A DNA stretch of 5,872 bases from Bacillota bacterium (lineage in GTDB: Bacteria; Bacillota; Clostridia; Peptostreptococcales; Anaerovoracaceae). Below are positions 1-4,176 of the stretch, piece by piece. Location of the stretch: positions 1 through 5,872 of the forward strand of contig JAFYUX010000121.1 in the NCBI GenBank assembly GCA_017549385.1. Direction: 5' to 3'. The notes under the pieces are model-generated. The model had not been told where the DNA came from. It did no database searches and saw nothing but the letters and a program-made list of their open reading frames with translations. Position 1 is the first letter of the stretch, and each line of letters opens with the position of its first letter. The position numbers were made by a program, and so were the translations under genes.

Positions 1-63
1 ATCGTAGAAGGTGGCGCACACGACGTAATCCTCAAGGATACAGGTTCTGGCGCAACAATCTAA
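1..63 (+). CDS. C-terminal end of an unidentified protein (partial, 5' end outside window)
   Basis: Frame 1 is open from the first base and reads 20 residues, IVEGGAHDVILKDTGSGATI, then TAA at 61-63. The composition looks like ordinary coding sequence, and a strong intrinsic terminator lies 30 bases past the stop, where the end of a transcription unit is expected. Frame 3 is also open to a stop near 81, but it would encode an Arg/Trp-rich peptide that looks unnatural, so frame 1 is preferred. The visible residues match no family I can name. It is separated from the next gene by a terminator and a new promoter, so it is probably not part of the following operon. Confidence 0.6.
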   Translation: MVEGGAHDVILKDTGSGATI

Positions 64-93
64 GTTGTAAAAAATCAAATTGAAATGTTAAGG

Positions 94-123
94 CAACCCG
101 GTCGCAAGACCGGGTTGTTTTTT
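94..123 (+). terminator. Rho-independent terminator of the upstream gene
   Basis: A perfect 10-bp stem (CAACCCGGTC at 94-103 and GACCGGGTTG at 108-117) closes on a GCAA tetraloop of the stable GNRA class. Six T residues (118-123) follow immediately. It ends transcription of the gene whose stop codon is at 61-63. Confidence 0.95.
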
Positions 124-151
124 GTTAATTGTGCAAATATATATACAAAAA

Positions 152-160
152 TGATATAAT
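152..160 (+). promoter_or_regulatory. Extended -10 promoter for the membrane-protein operon
   Basis: TGATATAAT contains a consensus TATAAT (155-160) preceded by the TG of an extended -10 element (152-153). No good -35 is present at normal spacing; TGCAAA at 132-137 is the nearest, at 17 bases. Extended -10 promoters commonly tolerate a weak -35. The predicted start is near 167, giving a leader of about 55 bases. It lies between the upstream terminator and the first gene of the operon. Confidence 0.6.
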
Positions 161-210
161 AATTTATTATGTTAAAATTTGTTTTGAATAATATAGACTT
201 TTAGATAAGC

Positions 211-217
211 AAGGTGG
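211..217 (+). promoter_or_regulatory. Ribosome binding site that favours the second of two ATGs
   Basis: AAGGTGG is a one-mismatch Shine-Dalgarno sequence. It is followed by consecutive ATG codons at 219 and 222. The gap is only 1 base to the first ATG but 4 to the second, so initiation at 222 is more likely. Confidence 0.65.
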
Positions 218-221
218 AATG

Positions 222-893
222 ATGGAAAATAATATCGTTTCCATAGTGCAGGAGTTATTGCCGTTTTTAGGGGCAGGTTTTGCATTTATATGGGGTATAG
301 CAAAATATTATAAACGAAAGGTTGCTCTCTATGTAAACCTTATCCTTTGCGGGATCGGATGTTTTGCTTTAGGTAAGCTTTTCGGCGCAGTAAGTTTTCT
401 CACGGCCGGAGGACTTCCGGAACATTTTCATGTAGGATATCTGGGAACTTTCGGATGTTTCTTATTTATATTTTCAGCAAACTTGGGTCAGATGGACAGT
501 CTGATCGATGATGGCGATAAAGCTATGGCCAGATACAGGATGTTAAGTCTTGGAGCACCATTACTGATGATAGCTCTCACGATTCCAGCGATATGTTCTC
601 ATGCGTCTCTTGAAATGAAGATAATCACAATTGCAATGGCAATTCCGGCAGCACTGTCCTCATATTACAATGTAAAGCATGGTATTTTCCCTGACATGGG
701 ATTTGGATTTGTAAAGGCAATCAGAACATACAATATGAGTGCTTTTGTAATGGCTGTAATTTGTACTGTATGCCAGGTGACAGATGTTATGGGCTTAAAG
801 GCAATATCATTGATATCGGATATTTTAGCCGCTGTGATGTGCATTGTTATGATCATGTGCGCAGAAAGGGGGACTAGATTATGGAAAATGTAA
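222..893 (+). CDS. Polytopic membrane protein of unknown function, paired with a PrsW-like protease
   Basis: This 223-residue protein (224 from the ATG at 219) is mostly hydrophobic. Numbering from 219, I see about seven membrane segments near residues 10-28, 35-60, 72-90, 108-127, 134-150, 170-190 and 196-215, with short basic or acidic loops between them. The third helix ends in the polar stretch SANLGQMDSLIDDGDK (86-101), which looks like a functional loop. Two further helices contain mid-membrane prolines (P114, P123, P143). I recognise no named family, enzyme motif or transporter signature. The start at 222 is chosen because the AAGGTGG ribosome binding site is too close to the ATG at 219. 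The last 13 bases overlap the start of the PrsW-like gene, so the two are probably translated together and may form a complex or act on the same substrate. That functional link is inferred from gene order only. Confidence 0.85.
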   Translation: MENNIVSIVQELLPFLGAGFAFIWGIAKYYKRKVALYVNLILCGIGCFALGKLFGAVSFLTAGGLPEHFHVGYLGTFGCFLFIFSANLGQMDSLIDDGDKAMARYRMLSLGAPLLMIALTIPAICSHASLEMKIITIAMAIPAALSSYYNVKHGIFPDMGFGFVKAIRTYNMSAFVMAVICTVCQVTDVMGLKAISLISDILAAVMCIVMIMCAERGTRLWKM

Positions 894-1525
894 TCTATCT
901 TCTTTTTGTATGTATCGCAGCTCCGCTGACTCTGATGCTGGCACTTCTGGAAACAAAATCAAAAAGAACAGTTGGCTTTATGATTATAGGCATGTTCTTA
1001 TGTGTCTTTGTAGCAGAAATAAACGGCCTTTTATATAATATGTTAGGCATGGATGTTTACTATATAACTACTACAGTCACACCAATAGTAGAGGAAGTGG
1101 TAAAAGCAGTCCCTGTTCTGTTATATGCATTCCTGTTTTCTGATGATAGACACGAACTTATGTCTCTTGCCATTGCCGTTGGTATCGGTTTTGCAGTTCT
1201 GGAAAGCTCCTATATACTTGTTGGAAATGTGGGTACATTCTCAATCTTTACAGCGATCGTTCGAGGATTCGGTACAGGCCTGATGCACGGTATTTGTACT
1301 GCTACAGTAGGTGCAGGTATGTCTTATGTACACAAAAAGAAAAAGCTGTTTTATACAGGTACCTTTGCACTGCTGATAACGGCAATCATATATCATGCCA
1401 TTTACAATGCCCTTGTTCAGTCTGCGTATAGCTATGTCGGGTACCTGTTGCCGATAGTGACATATATACCGATTGTATATTTTGGAAAGAAGATTTCAGA
1501 AGAAAAGAAAAATAACAAAATGTAG
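881..1525 (+). CDS. PrsW-like family intramembrane metalloprotease
   Basis: This 214-residue integral membrane protein carries the motif set of the PrsW branch of the wider CPBP/Abi intramembrane protease superfamily. The motifs are E71-E72 with K75 (VEEVVKAVP), F104-x3-E108 (GFAVLESS), R128 with H136 (RGFGTGLMHG), and H172-x3-N176 (YHAIYN). These Glu, His and Asn positions form the expected catalytic site inside the membrane. Hydrophobic segments lie near residues 4-23, 32-53, 62-85, 93-114, 120-146, 156-180 and 184-201, with a basic C-terminal tail. In Bacillus subtilis, PrsW starts regulated cleavage of the anti-sigma factor RsiW. No sigma/anti-sigma pair is in this window, so the substrate is unknown. 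The start is supported by AAAGGGGG at 865-872, 8 bases upstream, lying inside the preceding gene. The 13-base overlap indicates translational coupling. A strong terminator follows 8 bases after the stop. Confidence 0.88.
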   Translation: MENVIYLLFVCIAAPLTLMLALLETKSKRTVGFMIIGMFLCVFVAEINGLLYNMLGMDVYYITTTVTPIVEEVVKAVPVLLYAFLFSDDRHELMSLAIAVGIGFAVLESSYILVGNVGTFSIFTAIVRGFGTGLMHGICTATVGAGMSYVHKKKKLFYTGTFALLITAIIYHAIYNALVQSAYSYVGYLLPIVTYIPIVYFGKKISEEKKNNKM

Positions 1526-1533
1526 AATAAAAA

Positions 1534-1568
1534 AGTTCTGGATGGTAACGTCCAGAACTCTTTTTTTT
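1534..1568 (+). terminator. Rho-independent terminator of the membrane-protein operon
   Basis: A perfect 9-bp stem (AGTTCTGGA at 1534-1542 and TCCAGAACT at 1551-1559) encloses an 8-base loop. C1560 and then eight T residues (1561-1568) follow. An A-run at 1529-1534 precedes the stem, so the hairpin could also stop transcription arriving from the opposite strand. Confidence 0.93.
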
Positions 1569-1574
1569 AATTGC

Positions 1575-1608
1575 TGTAACACTTTTGTAACGTGGTCAAA
1601 ATTATAAT
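1575..1608 (+). promoter_or_regulatory. Probable activated promoter: two TGTAAC direct repeats 11 bases apart upstream of TATAAT
   Basis: TGTAAC occurs at 1575-1580 and again at 1586-1591, one helical turn apart. A consensus TATAAT follows at 1603-1608, 11 bases after the second repeat. The expected -35 position (about 1580-1585, CACTTT) is poor. Direct repeats with 11-base spacing that replace the -35 are typical of promoters activated by OmpR/PhoB-type response regulators; CTGTAAC resembles the CTGTCAT half of the E. coli Pho box. The geometry is seen directly, while regulator identity is inference. An alternative factor-independent promoter is TGGTCA (1593-1598) with TATAGA (1616-1621), spacing 17. 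Confidence 0.5.
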
Positions 1609-1620
1609 ATTAAATTATAG

Positions 1621-1640
1621 ATGTTACTGTATAGATACAT
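1621..1640. promoter_or_regulatory. Imperfect dyad at the expected transcription start, possible operator
   Basis: ATGTTACTGTATAGATACAT pairs at 7 of 10 symmetric positions, with perfect ATGT/ACAT ends. It starts 12 bases past the TATAAT box at 1603-1608, so a protein bound here would overlap the start site or early transcript. The left arm contains GTTAC, the complement of the GTAAC in the upstream direct repeats. In AT-rich spacer DNA, chance symmetry is quite possible. Confidence 0.3.
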
Positions 1641-1658
1641 TTTTTATGTTGGGATTAA

Positions 1659-1670
1659 TTGTAATTACAA
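1659..1670. repeat. Perfect 12-bp palindrome in the leader of the SLH-protein gene
   Basis: TTGTAATTACAA is identical to its own reverse complement. It lies 37 bases upstream of the start codon, within the predicted untranslated leader. TTGTAA also occurs at 1585-1590 in the upstream direct repeat, hinting at a shared binding site. With no loop it is more likely a DNA-level site than an RNA hairpin. Confidence 0.35.
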
Positions 1671-1707
1671 ATTCCACCTTAATTAAATTAAGACAGGAGA
1701 AACGTAT

Positions 1708-4050
1708 ATGAAAAACAAATTCCTTTCAATGCTGCTTGTAATCACCCTGCTCTTTAGCACACTGGCTATCATGCCTGTTTATGCTACAGATACTGATGCA
1801 GCAATCTTATCCGACAGCTCCGCTGACGCGATATTATCAACAGATGCATCTGATTCAGAAAATTCAGATGATATGACACCAGCTAGCCCTCTTCATCTTT
1901 TAGATGCTGACGCGGACAGAAGCGGCGATGGCTGGACATGGGATACAGAAACAGCTACCCTTACACTCTCAGACTTAGATCTGACAGTAGAAGGTACAAA
2001 TGCAATTCTCCTCCCTGCAAATTCCACTGTTGTTTTAGAAGGTGACAACACAATCACTTCTCTTGACAGTGAAACAGAACAGAACGCTCTCATCGGATGT
2101 GACGGAGACGTAACATTTAAAGGTAACGGCTCACTCTCAATCTCTGCAGACAAAAACATTAAGCACATAATCCTGTCATTTGGATCAGTTTCTTTCATCA
2201 GCACAGAAGTAAATATGATGATTGATGTAGAAAATCCAGATGGAGGCGATTCAGAAGATGCTGTGGTATGTGCCTACGAAGATATCATTATCGACGGTGC
2301 CTTAATAGGTGTCGGCACAAATAATGGTATTTCAGGCCTCTGTTCTGAAACAGGTTCAGTAAAAATCAGCAACAATTCCGAAGTTCTCATTTCTATCGAA
2401 TCATATACGACATCTGATGACAGCAGACATACTCATGGTATTTCCGCTGGTGGCAAAGAAATATCTGTTACAGGTAAGTCTTTCATCTATATGGATGTTT
2501 TAGGTTCAAACCAGGTTGAAGGTTTTGTTGCATCAGAAGGCAACATAGTTATTGAAAACAGTACAGTCAAAATAGGTACTGAATCCGATAATTCATATGC
2601 GTATGCTTTATGTTCTGACGGTAAAATCAGCATTTTAAATGCAACTTTCGTTGCTCATGCACTTGGGAGCAAATCTATCAAAGATAGCGGAGCTATCGTA
2701 GATGCCGGCGAACACTGCACTGTAGTATTATCTGACAATATGATTATTTCAGAGCCTGAAAACGGATCATATGATGCAGACAAAAAAGCTTTTATCGATA
2801 AGGATGGCAACATCATAAATGAAATATATATCGAGAAATATGCTAAATCATACGATGAATGCGATGATCCTAAGCTCTGCGTTATCAACGAGTTTTCAGA
2901 TCTGGACGCATCTCTCTGGTACCACGATGGCATCCATTATTGCTACGAAAACGATTATATGAACGGTGTCGGCGATGGATTATTTGCTCCAGATGGCAAT
3001 ACAAGCCGTGCTATGATCGTTACTATTCTTTATAGAATGGCTGATGAACCAGAAGTAGAAGCTGCAGAGTCTTTCTCTGATGTTGCCGATGGTCTCTGGT
3101 ACACAGATGCTGTTAACTGGGCTGCTTCGCACAAAATCGTAAATGGTGTTGGAAACAACCTGTTTGCACCTGATCAGAAAATCACAAGACAGGAATTTGC
3201 AGCAATGCTTCAGAGATTTATCGAATATCTCAATGGTAATCCTGCTCCATCAGCAGATGCATCTCTCGACAGTTTTAAGGATGCCGATAAAGTTGCTGAT
3301 TGGGCAACAGATGCAGTACTCTGGGCAGTAGAAATAGGTCTTGTAAACGGCATAGATGGAAATATCCAGCCAAATGACTACGCTACACGCAGCCAGGCAG
3401 CAGCACTCATACAGCGACTGGCTACATGGGCTGAAGAAAACGTAGAGTACAAAGTTCCTGATTTAGAAACGCTGGCTGCAGAAAACACTCTCGTTGATCT
3501 TCTGAAAAAATATCCTGTTGTTTCTGATAACGAAACCTTATACGCAGACGATTTTTTCACAAAAGAAATGTATAAGAACAACACAAAGTACGTATTAAAA
3601 GACGGTTATGTATGTGTTGAATCAACTACGTCTGTTGCTGGTAAAGAACCTGTACTCGCCTACATAAGATACGCTGACAAAGATACAAAGCCGGCATCTT
3701 ATATCAACACAGACGGCAATATCACTCCAGTAGAATTATCAGACGAAGAATATCTCGAACTGACTACTGGCCAGTGGATTATCCCAGACTGGACTGCCAT
3801 GGGCTATATAGAAGATTATTCAGTTTCATATTGGGAAGACGGCTATTATGTTTTCTTTATCAATTTAGCCAATGCAGAAACTGGCGAATCTGCAACCTTC
3901 TATATTTACTATGATTGTGTATCTGATCTTTTCACAAAGTATATATGCACACACTATGACAAGAATGACGATGTTATAAATTCAGGCGTACACTATATCG
4001 ATTACGATTCTACTGAAGCACCTGATTTTAGTGTTATAGGTAAAGCATAA
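1708..4050 (+). CDS. Secreted SLH-domain cell-surface protein with beta-helix-like N-terminal domain
   Basis: The 780-residue product begins with a clear signal peptide: basic MKNK, a hydrophobic core at 5-22, and a type I cleavage site after PVYA (A26). Residues 27-65 are a Ser/Asp/Ala linker with a near-repeat (DAAILSDSSA, DAILSTDASD). Residues 66-380 form a beta-helix-like domain that opens with GWTWD (W76, W78) and TLTLSDL, and has rung-like GI-x-A-x-x-G-x-I-x-I units near 127, 207, 244, 272 and 300. Three SLH repeats follow at about 395-445, 455-505 and 522-572, each with FSD/FKD, a W and a TRAE-like motif (TSRAM 432, TRQEF 493, TRSQA 560). Such triplets usually bind pyruvylated secondary cell-wall polymers and so anchor the protein outside the cell. 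Residues 585-780 form an acidic, aromatic-rich domain I do not recognise. AGGAGA at 1695-1700, 7 bases upstream, supports the start. No enzyme active site is apparent; a structural, binding or adhesive role is likely but unproven. Confidence 0.93.
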   Translation: MKNKFLSMLLVITLLFSTLAIMPVYATDTDAAILSDSSADAILSTDASDSENSDDMTPASPLHLLDADADRSGDGWTWDTETATLTLSDLDLTVEGTNAILLPANSTVVLEGDNTITSLDSETEQNALIGCDGDVTFKGNGSLSISADKNIKHIILSFGSVSFISTEVNMMIDVENPDGGDSEDAVVCAYEDIIIDGALIGVGTNNGISGLCSETGSVKISNNSEVLISIESYTTSDDSRHTHGISAGGKEISVTGKSFIYMDVLGSNQVEGFVASEGNIVIENSTVKIGTESDNSYAYALCSDGKISILNATFVAHALGSKSIKDSGAIVDAGEHCTVVLSDNMIISEPENGSYDADKKAFIDKDGNIINEIYIEKYAKSYDECDDPKLCVINEFSDLDASLWYHDGIHYCYENDYMNGVGDGLFAPDGNTSRAMIVTILYRMADEPEVEAAESFSDVADGLWYTDAVNWAASHKIVNGVGNNLFAPDQKITRQEFAAMLQRFIEYLNGNPAPSADASLDSFKDADKVADWATDAVLWAVEIGLVNGIDGNIQPNDYATRSQAAALIQRLATWAEENVEYKVPDLETLAAENTLVDLLKKYPVVSDNETLYADDFFTKEMYKNNTKYVLKDGYVCVESTTSVAGKEPVLAYIRYADKDTKPASYINTDGNITPVELSDEEYLELTTGQWIIPDWTAMGYIEDYSVSYWEDGYYVFFINLANAETGESATFYIYYDCVSDLFTKYICTHYDKNDDVINSGVHYIDYDSTEAPDFSVIGKA
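2890..3423 (+). repeat. Three tandem SLH repeats (codons 395-572)
   Basis: Three diverged protein-level copies of about 50 residues occupy the centre of the secreted protein. Each starts with F-[SK]-D and has W404, W464 or W532, followed by an N-G-[VI] turn (419-421, 479-481, 547-549). The TRAE-like positions are weakest in the first copy (TSRAM) and most typical in the second (TRQEF). Three copies is the usual number for a complete wall-binding trefoil. Confidence 0.9.
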
Positions 4051-4092
4051 ATAATTTAGCATAATAAATGTATTAGATAAAATATGTAATCT

Positions 4093-4119
4093 TTGAAAAA
4101 ATTTACTTAATTTTATAAA
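4093..4119 (+). promoter_or_regulatory. Weak candidate promoter for the second surface-protein gene
   Basis: TTGAAA (4093-4098) and TATAAA (4114-4119) each match sigma-A hexamers at 5 of 6 positions, but their spacing is only 15 bases, shorter than the usual 17. The 123-base spacer (4051-4173) contains no convincing terminator hairpin after the SLH gene. The downstream gene could therefore be transcribed from this promoter, by read-through, or both. Confidence 0.3.
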
Positions 4120-4163
4120 CAATCAACCATTAAAACTATACGATTAGTTATTTCTAAAGTGAT

Positions 4164-4170
4164 AAGGAGG
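4164..4170 (+). promoter_or_regulatory. Consensus ribosome binding site favouring the second of two ATGs
   Basis: AAGGAGG is a perfect Shine-Dalgarno sequence. ATG codons follow at 4174 (gap of 3) and 4177 (gap of 6). The second has the better spacing and gives a typical signal-peptide start, MKRF. Confidence 0.8.
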
Positions 4171-4176
4171 TCTATG

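Noticed and set aside
1893..2204. A 103-codon open frame on the minus strand
   Set aside because: It is a shadow of the signal-peptide and beta-helix-like part of the SLH protein, with no independent support.
2655..2933. A 92-codon open frame on the minus strand
   Set aside because: It is a shadow frame inside the SLH gene with no recognisable product.
4071..4095. AGAT...ATCT inverted repeat as a terminator after the SLH gene
   Set aside because: The arms are only four bases, AT-rich, and not followed by a T-run, so a functional terminator is not supported.
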